Positions 35,231 through 43,663 of a stretch of DNA of 55,227 nt are shown here, piece by piece. Both the position numbers and the translations under genes were made by a program. The stretch lies in the NCBI RefSeq assembly GCF_032970905.1, contig NZ_JAWJZA010000017.1; one strand, given 5' to 3'. The notes below the pieces were generated by a model. It had not been told where the DNA came from, searched no databases, and saw only the letters and a list, made by a program, of their open reading frames with translations. Each line of letters begins with the position of its first letter. The stretch's first letter is position 1. Source of the stretch: Veillonella absiana (lineage in GTDB: Bacteria > Bacillota > Negativicutes > Veillonellales > Veillonellaceae).

Positions 35231-36100
35231 ATGAGTTGTAAAATGGATGGTATAGCAGCACAATCAATGGATAGTCATAAGACATTACCCGTATTATCTC
35301 AAAAGGGCGTATTTGTCATTGGTACGGATACGGATGTAGGGAAAACTTTCGTTACATCCTTGTTGGGCGTATTGGCTAAGGATGATGGATATTCGGTAGG
35401 AATGGTGAAACCCGTTGCTTCTGGTGCGATTCCAATGGCACAGAGTAGTCAATTTGATGAAGATAATATTATTCCTCGTGACGAAGCAATTATGGATGAT
35501 ACAGAGACGTTTGGAATTATTCATGCATCGCAATTAGAGAGTACGGATGCTACGATGTTGATGCAGGCTATAGGGGCTGGTGAGGATAGACGTAGTGAAG
35601 TGAACCCTTATGCATTGCCAGGGGAGTATTCTCCTAAACTAGCAGCTCGATTGGCAGGTGTGAAGATTCCTTATGATGAATTGGTTGAACACATTCATCA
35701 CGTAGTTAATAAATATGATATTACCTTTGTAGAAGGTGCTGGTGGTGTTACTACACCCCTTACGGAAGATCGGACTTTCACAGATTTAGCAAAAGATAGT
35801 CAGCTACCGGCATTGCTTGTTGCAGATGGTCGGTTAGGTTCTATCAATCGAGTTATTTTGACGAAGGAGTATGCCGAACATCATGGTATTCACGTGAAAG
35901 GAATCATTGTGAATAATACGGCACAAGTGGAACCATTTTTGTTGCACACAAATATTGAGGATATGGAGCGGTATACGCATATTCCTGTGCTTGGTGTGAT
36001 ACCACCATTTGATGGCATTGATGCGTGGAACACTAAAGTGGAATGGGCTAGAGAATTTATCGATTCAAAGCATGTATGGCAAGTATTAGGTAATGAGTGA
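35231..36100 (+). CDS. bioD: Dethiobiotin synthetase
   Basis: Closes the ureido ring of biotin: 7,8-diaminopelargonate plus CO2 and ATP to dethiobiotin. 289 residues, longer than the usual 220-240. An N-terminal extension of some 25 residues and an insert around the DTETFGIIHASQLESTDA region account for the difference. P-loop GTDTDVGKTFV, then MVKPVASGA, and EGAGGVTTPLTEDRTF. GGGAGG precedes ATG 35231. bioA follows after 13 bp. bioB and bioF are not here. Confidence 0.93.
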   Translation: MSCKMDGIAAQSMDSHKTLPVLSQKGVFVIGTDTDVGKTFVTSLLGVLAKDDGYSVGMVKPVASGAIPMAQSSQFDEDNIIPRDEAIMDDTETFGIIHASQLESTDATMLMQAIGAGEDRRSEVNPYALPGEYSPKLAARLAGVKIPYDELVEHIHHVVNKYDITFVEGAGGVTTPLTEDRTFTDLAKDSQLPALLVADGRLGSINRVILTKEYAEHHGIHVKGIIVNNTAQVEPFLLHTNIEDMERYTHIPVLGVIPPFDGIDAWNTKVEWAREFIDSKHVWQVLGNE

Positions 36101-36113
36101 GGAGTGAAGTGTT

Positions 36114-37553
36114 GTGGTAACGTCCGGCGTAACAGAGCAAGTAGCAGCAAGAACAGAACAATTAGAATCCCCGGTATTAATATCCCAAGCGGCTAAATGG
36201 GATCATGAATTTGTGTGGCATCCATTTACACAAATGCAAGATTGGTTGCAACAAATTCCAGTAGTCATCGAGCGAGGTGAAGGAATTTATCTCATCGATG
36301 AGGACGGTAAGAAATATTATGATGGCGTATCCTCATTGTGGGTTAATATTCATGGACATAATCATCCAGATCTAAACAAGGCAATCATTGAGCAAGTGGG
36401 AAAAATTTCTCATAGTACATTGCTTGGATTGGTGAGTCCACCATCAGCACAGTTAGCGAAAGAGCTAGTAGATATCGCACCAGAGGGACTAGAAAAAGTG
36501 TTTTTCTCCGATGATGGTAGTACAGCTATCGAAGTAGCCTTGAAAATGGCCTATCAGTATCGCCAGCTTGTGGGGCAAACAAAAAAGACGAAATTTATTT
36601 CCCTTACGTCGGCGTATCACGGGGATACTTTGGGTACCGTTAGTGTAGGTGGTATTACTTTGTTCCATGAGGTATTCCATTCTTTACTATTTAAACCAAT
36701 TTTGTTACCATCTCCAGGTATTTATAGAGATGTGGCGGATCGAGAACAAGCTTTTGAAGCGTCTCTACAGGAGTTAGAACGAATTTTACAAGACCAACAT
36801 GAGGAAATTACAGCCCTCATTATGGAACCATTAGTACAAGCTGCAGCAGGGATGCTCGTCATGCCGGAGGGGTATTTAAAACGTGTTCGGGAATTGACAA
36901 AACAATATGATGTATTCCTCATTTTGGATGAGGTGGCCACTGGCTTTGGTCGTACTGGTAAAATGTTTGCTTGCGAAAACGAAAATGTGGCCCCAGATTT
37001 GATGACTTTATCGAAGGGGATTACTGGTGGATACATGCCGTTGGCAGCAACCTTAACGACTAAAAAAATATTTGATGCTTTTTTAGGCACTTTTGAGGAA
37101 AAGAAAACATTCTATCATGGTCATTCCTATACGGGGAATGCGTTGGCGTGTGCTGTAGCATTGGCATCGCTAGAGGTGTTTCGCAAGGAGCATGTTATTG
37201 ATAATTTGCCACCTAAAATTGAGGCTATGGCCGATGCATTAAAATCTGTGGAAATACTAGCTCATGTGAAAGAAGTTCGTCAACGAGGTCTTATCGTAGG
37301 CATCGAGCTTGAAAAAGATGTGGCTAGTCATATCCCATACCATCCAAATGATGCGGTTGGTGCCAAGGTGGCCGTATTGGCGCGTACAAAAGGGCTCATT
37401 TGTCGGCCAATCGGCGATGTGGTGATTCTTATGCCACCACTTGCATCTACGGCTGAGGATATTCGTGATATGGTTCGTATTTTACATGAAAGTATCCAAG
37501 AGGCTACGGAAGTAGAGGGTATCTTGGCGGATATGAAACCAGTAATTCTGTAG
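36114..37553 (+). CDS. bioA: Adenosylmethionine-8-amino-7-oxononanoate aminotransferase
   Basis: PLP enzyme making 7,8-diaminopelargonate from KAPA with SAM as amino donor, the step before BioD. 479 residues. Family marks: FVWHPFTQMQDW near the start, YYDGVSSLWVNIHGHNHP, SDDGSTAIEVALKMA, SAYHGDTLGTVSVGG, FLILDEVATGFGRTG, and the PLP lysine in TLSKGITGGYMPLA. The start is GTG 36114 with GGAG nine bases upstream. The gene is in an operon with bioD under the BirA-like operator. Confidence 0.94.
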   Translation: MVTSGVTEQVAARTEQLESPVLISQAAKWDHEFVWHPFTQMQDWLQQIPVVIERGEGIYLIDEDGKKYYDGVSSLWVNIHGHNHPDLNKAIIEQVGKISHSTLLGLVSPPSAQLAKELVDIAPEGLEKVFFSDDGSTAIEVALKMAYQYRQLVGQTKKTKFISLTSAYHGDTLGTVSVGGITLFHEVFHSLLFKPILLPSPGIYRDVADREQAFEASLQELERILQDQHEEITALIMEPLVQAAAGMLVMPEGYLKRVRELTKQYDVFLILDEVATGFGRTGKMFACENENVAPDLMTLSKGITGGYMPLAATLTTKKIFDAFLGTFEEKKTFYHGHSYTGNALACAVALASLEVFRKEHVIDNLPPKIEAMADALKSVEILAHVKEVRQRGLIVGIELEKDVASHIPYHPNDAVGAKVAVLARTKGLICRPIGDVVILMPPLASTAEDIRDMVRILHESIQEATEVEGILADMKPVIL

Positions 37554-37715
37554 TTAATAGGATTGAGTGGCGTTTAAGTTGACACTAGCTATCAAAAAAA
37601 ATAATGGCTCATGATTTTTAGTTATAACTGCATATGCTTGTATTAATAATAGGTATTAGAGGAATATTTATTAACGTGACATTATAGGGGCAAGAAAGTT
37701 TTTACATTTGTTTAG

Positions 37716-38355
37716 TTATTTTGGATCCTTAGTATTGAAGAGTTAGTTCGACAAGGTCAAAAATATCTAACGATTTTGAGTGAAGTTAGTACTATGCCAG
37801 GTGGTAACTTTGACTTGGCACCATTGTTTAAAAATGGGCAAGTTAAAAAAATTTATCGGTGCTCATATTGGAACGAGCCCAGAATTATTGGAGCAATATG
37901 CAAAAGGTAATTTAGAGGTTGAGTTATATCCAATGGGAACATGGATTGAAAAGCTTCGTGCTGGTGGCGCTGGTTTGGGCGGTATTTTAACACCAACTGG
38001 TGTGGGGACGCTCATTGAAGAAGGTAAGCAAAAAATTAATATTGAGGGCAAGGATTACTTATTAGAAACGGCTCTCACTGCAGATTTTGCGCTAATTAAA
38101 GGCTATCAAGGCGATCCTATTGGTAACATTTCCTATCGTGGTGTTTCTATTAACTGTAATAAAGTAGCAGCTACAGCTGGTAAATATACTATTGCAGAGG
38201 TAAATGAAATCGTAGAAATGGATGTTATTGAACCAATTCGCGTAGGTACTCCGAGCGTATTCGTTAACGCAGTTGTACAAGGTAATCCATTAGATGTACA
38301 ACATAAGATTTATAATGAACAATGGAATTCAATAGGTATATTAAAACATGAATAA
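37716..38355 (+). pseudogene. CoA-transferase subunit A (AtoD/CtfA-like), truncated and frameshifted
   Basis: Coding similarity begins near 37734 in one frame (IEELVRQGQKYLTILSEV, GNFDLAPLFKNGQVKK) and continues in another from about 37850 (FIGAHIGTSPELLEQYAKG, AGGAGLGGILTPTGVGT, LETALTADFALIKGYQGD). A run of seven A (37845-37851) joins them; six A would restore QVKKFIGAHIG. The first 25 or so residues, including the GGF glycine motif, are absent, and the upstream 160 bp have stops in that frame. The gene is dead unless the reads say otherwise. The intact B subunit follows. Confidence 0.85.
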
Positions 38356-38367
38356 GAGGTGGCTAGT

Positions 38368-39045
38368 ATGAATGTTAGAGAAAAAATTGCTCGTCGTGCA
38401 GCCTTAGAACTTAGCGATGGCGAAGTGGTAAATTTAGGTTTTGGGATTCCTATTGAGGTTCCAAACTATTTAAAAGAAGGTATTTTTGTAAGTCTAGAAG
38501 CAGAAAATGGATGTCTTATGTCTGGCCCTACTCCATATTATGGAGAGGCAGATTCTGATAATGGTAATGCTGGTGGTCTAGCTATAACTCTTACATCCGG
38601 TGCGGCTATTTTTGACCTTGCAGATTCTTTTGGAATCATTCGTGGTGGACATGTGGATACAGCGATTCTTGGTTCTTTTGAAGTTGACCAAGAAGGCAAT
38701 ATTGCTAACTGGGCTATGAATGCTGCTGGTGGTAACTTAGCACCTGGTATGGGCGGTGCGATGGATCTCGTAACTGGGGCTCGTAAAATCGTAGTAACTA
38801 TGCAACATACCGACAAAAAAGGCAATTCTAAGATTTTGAAACGCTGTCACTTAGCCCTCACAGGCATTGGTGTGGTAAATGTCATTATTACTGAAAGAGC
38901 TGTTTTCAAAGTTCAAGATGGCCCATTACTTTTGATTGAAAAAGATCCAGAATATACAGTGGAAGATATCATTGCTTGTACAGAGGCAGATATAGAAGTA
39001 TCTCCAGATTTAGTGGATTACCGCATGAGTGGTATTAACGCATAA
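38368..39045 (+). CDS. CoA-transferase subunit B (AtoA/CtfB-like)
   Basis: Second subunit of a 3-oxoacid or butyrate-acetoacetate type CoA-transferase, which moves CoA between short-chain acids. 225 residues, complete. NLGFGIPIEVPNYLKEG, the catalytic glutamate in EAENGCLMSGP, GGHVDTAILGSFEVDQEGN and GARKIVVTMQHTDKKGN are family segments. GAGGTGG precedes ATG 38368. Because its A subunit is broken, this protein probably has no working partner unless another A subunit is encoded elsewhere. Confidence 0.88.
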   Translation: MNVREKIARRAALELSDGEVVNLGFGIPIEVPNYLKEGIFVSLEAENGCLMSGPTPYYGEADSDNGNAGGLAITLTSGAAIFDLADSFGIIRGGHVDTAILGSFEVDQEGNIANWAMNAAGGNLAPGMGGAMDLVTGARKIVVTMQHTDKKGNSKILKRCHLALTGIGVVNVIITERAVFKVQDGPLLLIEKDPEYTVEDIIACTEADIEVSPDLVDYRMSGINA

Positions 39046-39065
39046 ATAAATTTGAGCATAAAATT

Positions 39066-39118
39066 AGGACATAACTGATTGAATAGACAAATATCTGATT
39101 CAGTCGGTTATGTCCTTT
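39066..39118 (+). terminator. Terminator after the CoA-transferase genes
   Basis: AGGACATAAC...GTTATGTCCTTTT arms with extra pairing inward (GATTGAAT / ATTCAGTC). Confidence 0.8.
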
Positions 39119-39178
39119 TGTGTTCTTTAAAGTAACTTGGTATTATTGTGCTATTTTGAATGTTAAATTTTTGAAATG

Positions 39179-39610
39179 CTATTTATGATGTTTTTGGCAC
39201 TCACTGCAGACACCATAAATTTCTAGATTATGACCAGTCACTTCAAATCCTGTATCCTCTAGATCATGTGGTGTAGATACTACCGGGCAGTTATGGAGGG
39301 GAATCATCCTGTGACACTCAGTACATACTGCGTAATGGCGATGTTGGTGGGGCGTAATTTCATATAATGCCATATCGCTATTGGAGAGAACGGTGCGAGT
39401 GACAAGCTGTTTTTCCACAAAAAAATCGAGTGTCCGATAAATGGTAGACATCCATACACTGTTGATGCCACCATCTTCACCTAGTCCAGTAGCAATTTCG
39501 GCAGCTGTTATTGGTTTTTGAGCCTGTGAAAGTACTTGCCAAATGCCTACACGTTGTTTAGTTTTCTTTATGCCTTCTGGCCAGTTAGTAGGTTCTAATA
39601 TTGAATTCAT
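39179..39610 (-). CDS. zur: Fur-family regulator, probably Zur
   Basis: 143 residues. A winged-helix domain (KKTKQRVGIWQVLSQAQKPI, then WMSTIYRTLDFFVEKQLV) is followed by a metal-binding domain with HQHRHYAVCTEC and a final VCSECQKHHK, the two CxxC motifs that hold structural zinc. It is the last gene of the znuC-znuB-regulator set, which makes zinc the likely metal. Ribosome binding site AAGAAGGT. The znuA/znuC intergenic palindromes are its probable targets. Confidence 0.85.
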   Translation of the reverse strand: MNSILEPTNWPEGIKKTKQRVGIWQVLSQAQKPITAAEIATGLGEDGGINSVWMSTIYRTLDFFVEKQLVTRTVLSNSDMALYEITPHQHRHYAVCTECHRMIPLHNCPVVSTPHDLEDTGFEVTGHNLEIYGVCSECQKHHK

Positions 39611-39663
39611 TATATTACCTTCTTTACATATTAGTTATAGTTGGATAGATGATTATTAGTATT

Positions 39664-40488
39664 CTAGTGATGAAGATTAGGTGTATGTTGTCGCAATTTG
39701 TGTTGCATTTGTTTGGCCACTAGGACAACTAATAAAATTCCTACTGATGTGAGTGATACAAATCCACCAGGGGCTACATTTAAATAGTAGGACCCAGTAA
39801 GGCCTATGACCATGGATAATAAACTGAATCCCATGGAGTACAACAAGGTTTGTTTGAATCCTCGTTCTAGTTGGAGGGCAGATGCTACTGGTAAGGCAAT
39901 CATGGCGCTTAATACGAGGACACCAACGATTTTAATAGAAATGGATACAGCAGCAGCCATTAAAATGGCGAATACATAGTTGATTATATCTACCTTAACA
40001 CCAGCTACACGAGCGGCTTCTTCATCATAGGCAATGTACAGTAGTTGATTATACAATACATAGAGTGTGATGATGGACAATACTGTTAATAGAAAAATGC
40101 TGATCATATCTGCTGTAGTGACTGTTAAAATGCTGCCAAAGAAAAAAACATTGGCGTTAGCTTTCAGTTTACCGGAGCTGATGAGTGTAATGGCGGTGCC
40201 AATGCTGAGAGATAAAATAATAGTTAGAATTAGGTCTAAATGATGTGAGAAATATTTTCTCAAGAACTCGATGAGGGCGCCACAGATTGCAGTGAATATG
40301 AAAGCCCCCATAATGGGATTTGTGTTTAATAATAGACCCAACGTAATCCCTGCAAGAGAGGCATGGGACATAGTATCGCCAATCATGGAGGAGCGGCGAA
40401 GAACCATAAATATGCCTATACATGGGCATAGTAGGGAGATGCAAATGGCTACAAAGAATGCATTTTGCATAAATTCATAATTAAACAT
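39664..40488 (-). CDS. znuB: Zinc (metal) ABC transporter permease
   Basis: 274 residues, ABC-3 family membrane subunit. LLCPCIGIFMVLRRSSMIGD, TMSHASLAGITLGLLL and the later VKIDIINY/VGVLVLSAMIALPVASA-type segments are characteristic. ATG 40488 overlaps the end of znuC by 8 bases with AAAGGAG upstream; the frame stays open to 40560 but only inside znuC. The regulator gene follows 54 bp downstream. Confidence 0.9.
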   Translation of the reverse strand: MFNYEFMQNAFFVAICISLLCPCIGIFMVLRRSSMIGDTMSHASLAGITLGLLLNTNPIMGAFIFTAICGALIEFLRKYFSHHLDLILTIILSLSIGTAITLISSGKLKANANVFFFGSILTVTTADMISIFLLTVLSIITLYVLYNQLLYIAYDEEAARVAGVKVDIINYVFAILMAAAVSISIKIVGVLVLSAMIALPVASALQLERGFKQTLLYSMGFSLLSMVIGLTGSYYLNVAPGGFVSLTSVGILLVVLVAKQMQHKLRQHTPNLHH

Positions 40489-41161
40489 GGCAACTACACT
40501 CCTTTCCTGTATGATGCAGAATTTCGTGAGCGTATTGTTCAGGTGTACAGAGGTGGCCATTGCCGTGGGATAAGTGGAAAATCTTGGTTGAATTTGTTAG
40601 AGCTGCATCGAGATTGTGTTCTACTGAAAGTATTGTAATGCCTCTGTCTGTATTTAATTGTTTAAGGAGTGCATACATACTTTCTTGGCTTTTGGCATCG
40701 ACGCCTGTAGATGGTTCATCGAGGATGATTAAATCGGGCTCTCCAATGAGGGAACGAGCAATGGAGATTCGCTGTGCCTGGCCTCCAGAGAGTTGGCCGA
40801 TGAGTTTATCTGCGGCGAAGGTCATATGAGTTAACTCTAATACTCGATTTACTTCATTGGGGTCTTTAATATGTAGCAGTTTACGATAGGAATTTAATAT
40901 TTCTCTAACTGTAATGGGAAATCCAGAATGGGAAAAATCATTTTTCTGGGAAACATAACGAATATTTTTAGTCTCCATGGTAATAGAGCCTTGTGTAGGT
41001 GTTAAAAATCCTAAAATGAGACGAAGTAGAGTACTTTTACCACAGCCATTTTCACCGACGATAGAAATGTAGTCGCCACGATGAATAGTGAGATTTAGGC
41101 CCTCAAAAACATAGGAGGGCTGTTGGTGGTATGAAAAATATAAATCTTTAACTTTTAACAT
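40481..41161 (-). CDS. znuC: Zinc (metal) ABC transporter ATPase
   Basis: 226 residues. Walker A GENGCGKST, signature LSGGQAQR, Walker B LIILDEPSTGVD and H-loop LSVEHNLD are present. The C-terminus contains HLSHGNGHLCTPEQYAHEI and a final GKECSCHV, a His/Cys-rich tail common in zinc transporters. ATG 41161 follows AAAGGA by six bases and is preferred to the TTG at 41167. First gene of the minus-strand znu unit, diverging from znuA. Confidence 0.9.
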   Translation of the reverse strand: MLKVKDLYFSYHQQPSYVFEGLNLTIHRGDYISIVGENGCGKSTLLRLILGFLTPTQGSITMETKNIRYVSQKNDFSHSGFPITVREILNSYRKLLHIKDPNEVNRVLELTHMTFAADKLIGQLSGGQAQRISIARSLIGEPDLIILDEPSTGVDAKSQESMYALLKQLNTDRGITILSVEHNLDAALTNSTKIFHLSHGNGHLCTPEQYAHEILHHTGKECSCHV

Positions 41162-41177
41162 GAACAATCCTTTTATG

Positions 41178-41205
41178 TTGACAAATTGCGTAGAATGATT
41201 ATACT
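41178..41205 (+). promoter_or_regulatory. Strong-looking promoter in the znu intergenic region
   Basis: TTGACA (41178-41183), 16-bp spacer, TATACT (41200-41205), reading toward znuA across the first palindrome. On the other strand TATAAT at 41203-41198 may be the znuC -10. Confidence 0.5.
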
Positions 41206-41214
41206 AATATATGT

Positions 41215-41241
41215 AAATGCAACTGTGTCGCAATTGCATTT
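41215..41241. promoter_or_regulatory. Zur-type operator 1 (znuC side)
   Basis: AAATGCAA (41215-41222) and TTGCATTT (41234-41241) are perfect 8-bp arms. On the minus strand it contains AATTGCGACACAGTTG, nearly repeated at 41392. Probably bound by the Fur/Zur-like regulator of this locus. Confidence 0.65.
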
Positions 41242-41363
41242 CTATAGATTTAGTATAACATAAATAGAGAATACATCAAAGAATACGTGTAGTTTGGTAA
41301 AGGATAGTTGACCGGCCATTGTGTATTGATAGACGTAAATTGTGTGTATGCTGGGTCAATGAG

Positions 41364-41392
41364 TTGATATTACTTGTACTTACACGTATGTA
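41364..41392 (+). promoter_or_regulatory. znuA promoter candidate
   Basis: TTGATA (41364-41369), 17-bp spacer, TATGTA (41387-41392). The -10 overlaps operator 2. Confidence 0.5.
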
Positions 41393-41408
41393 ATTGCGAC
41401 AGTTGTAT
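41388..41408. promoter_or_regulatory. Zur-type operator 2 (znuA side)
   Basis: ATGTAATTGCGACAGTTGTA (from 41388) matches the minus-strand reading of operator 1 (ATGCAATTGCGACACAGTTG) apart from one substitution and a two-base gap. It covers the expected start of the znuA transcript. Confidence 0.6.
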
Positions 41409-41433
41409 ATTGATGTTGTTAGGAGGGATACTC

Positions 41434-42339
41434 ATGATAAAGCGTTTAGTAGCAGTATTGTTTAGCGTATTTGCCTTGATTCTTGCTGTTGGTTGCGGTC
41501 AGAATAGTAATAGTAATACAACAAATAGTAAGGTAAAAGTTGTGACTAGTTTTAACGCCATGACAGAATTTGTACAGGCTGTTGGTGGTGATAAGGTTGA
41601 GGTTGCAACTATTATTCCAGACGGCACAGAACCACATGATTTTGAATTAAAAGCAGAGGATATTAAGTCCTTGAGCTCTGCCAAAGTATTTGTATATAAC
41701 GGGCTAGGTATGGAGCCATGGGCAGAAAAAGCTATTGAATCTGCTAAAAACGATAAATTAGTCTCTGTTGTAGCATCTAAAGGTGTAGAGACTATTAAAA
41801 ATACAGATGAAGAAGAAATCAAAGAGCATGGTGCTGAAGATCCTCATACTTGGTTGAGTTTAAAAAATGCAGTTATTGAAGTAAATAATGTGAAGGATGC
41901 ATTGGTGAAAGCCGATCCATCTAATAAAGACTATTATGAAAAAAATGCAAAAGATTATGTGGCTAAACTAGAAGCCTTGCAAAAGGATTATGCTCAAAAA
42001 TTTGCTACTGTAGCACATAAAGATTTTGTAACTGGTCATGCAGCCTTTGCGTATTTATGTCGCGATTTTGGCTTAGAGCAACAAAGTGTTGAAGACGTAT
42101 TTGCTGAAGGTGAACCAAATGCAGCACAACTTGCTGAACTTGTTGAATTTGCTAAATCTCATGGTATTAAAACAATCTTTGCCGAAGAAATGGCAAGTCC
42201 AGAAGTATCTAAAACTTTAGCCGCTGAAGTAGGTGCTAAAGTAGAAACTATTTATACAATGGAAAGTAAAGAAGACGATAAATCTTACCTACAACGTATG
42301 GGAGATAATTTGTCCAAAATCTATGAAAGCTTAAAATAG
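41434..42339 (+). CDS. znuA: Zinc-binding lipoprotein of the metal ABC importer
   Basis: Extracytoplasmic binding protein of 301 residues. A lipoprotein signal ends in LILAVGCG, so cysteine 20 or 21 would be lipidated. The cluster A-I metal-binding fold follows: VVTSFNAMTEFVQAVGGDKV, IIPDGTEPHDFELKAEDI (His ligand), GAEDPHTWLSLKNA (His), VTGHAAFAYLCRDFGLEQ (His) and IFAEEMASPE (acid ligand). There is no long His-rich loop. AGGAGG precedes ATG 41434. It diverges from znuCB and the regulator. Confidence 0.92.
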   Translation: MIKRLVAVLFSVFALILAVGCGQNSNSNTTNSKVKVVTSFNAMTEFVQAVGGDKVEVATIIPDGTEPHDFELKAEDIKSLSSAKVFVYNGLGMEPWAEKAIESAKNDKLVSVVASKGVETIKNTDEEEIKEHGAEDPHTWLSLKNAVIEVNNVKDALVKADPSNKDYYEKNAKDYVAKLEALQKDYAQKFATVAHKDFVTGHAAFAYLCRDFGLEQQSVEDVFAEGEPNAAQLAELVEFAKSHGIKTIFAEEMASPEVSKTLAAEVGAKVETIYTMESKEDDKSYLQRMGDNLSKIYESLK

Positions 42340-42371
42340 GACTTACATTAAAATTCATACACGTATAAGTA

Positions 42372-42408
42372 AAAAACAGGTGCTCCTCGTGAGAGGGCAC
42401 CTGTTTTT
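42372..42408 (+). terminator. Terminator after znuA
   Basis: AAAAACAGGTGC...GCACCTGTTTTT, with an inner CCTC/GAGG; bidirectional in form. Confidence 0.9.
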
Positions 42409-42483
42409 GCTTTCACAGATATAATTTTAGTAGACCTAATTGTTATAGAATCCCTTTAAGAAGCTGTGAAGGTTAAAAGTCCA

Positions 42484-43095
42484 TTATAGAATGGCAGATC
42501 CCAATGGGAATACAGTTTTGCCAAATACCTTGTTTACGAGAACGGCACCACTACCGTAGAATCCCAATAAGGAGATGAATAGTTCGGACCAAGCAGCGAG
42601 ACTAAAGAACCAAGTGCGGCCACCGAGAAATAAATCGGTAGCTAGACCGAAAAATAAAAAGCAAATAAGGAACATAATAGCAAATACAACCTTGTTTGTT
42701 TTGAGGGCGGCGATAGTACCAAAGATGGAGAAGATTAGGAATCCTACAAAGGCGAAAGCCAATTGTGTTACATCAAAACCTTTTGCTAATTCTGGGCCAA
42801 AGGCACCCATTTGAATAAGCCATACGCCGGCCATAGCAGACCAGAATAGACCGTATGCACCGAATACAACGGAGCCAAAGGGGTTATTTTTTTTGAAATC
42901 ATAATAGCAAGCAATCATCTGGGCGAAGGAGCCTAATAATACTGCCCAAGGAATAATGACCGATGTAGTTGGACCAGACCATCCGACGCGGGAGGTAGAT
43001 ACAACAAAACATACAATTGCTAGACCTAATAAACCTAATCCTGTCGGATCAGCAACAGTCTCACTCATTTCAACTTTTCTAACTTGGTTTTCCAT
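42484..43095 (-). CDS. satP: Acetate/succinate transporter (GPR1/FUN34/YaaH family, SatP type)
   Basis: 203 residues, six helices. The N-terminal signature ADPTGLGLLGLA corresponds to the NPAPLGLxG-type motif of the family, followed by GSFAQMIACYYDFKKNNPFG and AYGLFWSA. It moves acetate or succinate with protons, fitting an organism that excretes these acids. AGAGG precedes ATG 43095. The 425 bp beyond it to the tRNA gene contain no gene I can support. Confidence 0.9.
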   Translation of the reverse strand: MENQVRKVEMSETVADPTGLGLLGLAIVCFVVSTSRVGWSGPTTSVIIPWAVLLGSFAQMIACYYDFKKNNPFGSVVFGAYGLFWSAMAGVWLIQMGAFGPELAKGFDVTQLAFAFVGFLIFSIFGTIAALKTNKVVFAIMFLICFLFFGLATDLFLGGRTWFFSLAAWSELFISLLGFYGSGAVLVNKVFGKTVFPLGSAIL

Positions 43096-43479
43096 AAGAA
43101 CCTCTTTTCTCCACTAGTTATGTGGACACAACTACATAATGCCATTATCTAGTATGATTATGTTCTAATATGATGTTTCGTTCAGTCCCTTAATTGACTT
43201 TAATACTAGATACAGCACTAATACACTATTGGTATAACTGTATCAAAAACTTAAGGTCATAATCAACGTTTTTGACATACTAGATATTCCTATAATTCAT
43301 AATGTAGAGGTGGAGATTTCGAAGAAATTAGATAAGGATTATGGCAATAAGACTGATTTTGCAATGTTGAAAGTTCTAAATAACACCTCAATTTTGAATA
43401 TATATAATGAAATTTTCATTTTTATAGAAATTTACTGTATTTTTGAGTGAGACCAATCTGTGCTACTAGGGTATAGGTA
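43096..43479. other. Gene-free AT-rich gap
   Basis: No convincing frame or hairpin. It must contain the satP promoter on the minus strand; I cannot place it reliably. Confidence 0.6.
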
Positions 43480-43508
43480 TTGCAATTTTGGCATAACAGG
43501 AGTAGAAT
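43480..43508 (+). promoter_or_regulatory. tRNA-Thr promoter candidate
   Basis: TTGCAA (43480-43485), 17-bp spacer, TAGAAT (43503-43508), 13 bp before the mature 5' end. Confidence 0.55.
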
Positions 43509-43521
43509 TATTTTCATAAAT

Positions 43522-43597
43522 GCTGGTGTAGCTCAGTTGGAAGAGCAGTTGTTTCGTAAACAACAGGTCGACAGTTCAATCCTGCCCATCAGCTCCA
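43522..43597 (+). tRNA. tRNA-Thr (anticodon CGT)
   Basis: Acceptor arm GCTGGTG/CATCAGC with encoded CCA; D arm GCTC/GAGC; anticodon stem GTTGT/ACAAC around TTCGTAA, giving CGT (reads ACG). The T arm GACAG/CTGCC has one A-C mismatch at the second pair. Discriminator T as in tRNA-Thr. Confidence 0.95.
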
Positions 43598-43603
43598 TTG
43601 AAA

Positions 43604-43650
43604 AATAAAGTAACCACTTGAGTATAGGGCTCTAGTGGTTACTTTTTATT
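43604..43650. terminator. Bidirectional terminator between tRNA-Thr and the methyltransferase
   Basis: AAAGTAACCACT / AGTGGTTACTTTTT arms with flanking AATA/TATT. Confidence 0.85.
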
Positions 43651-43663
43651 TAGTGATTCAGTT

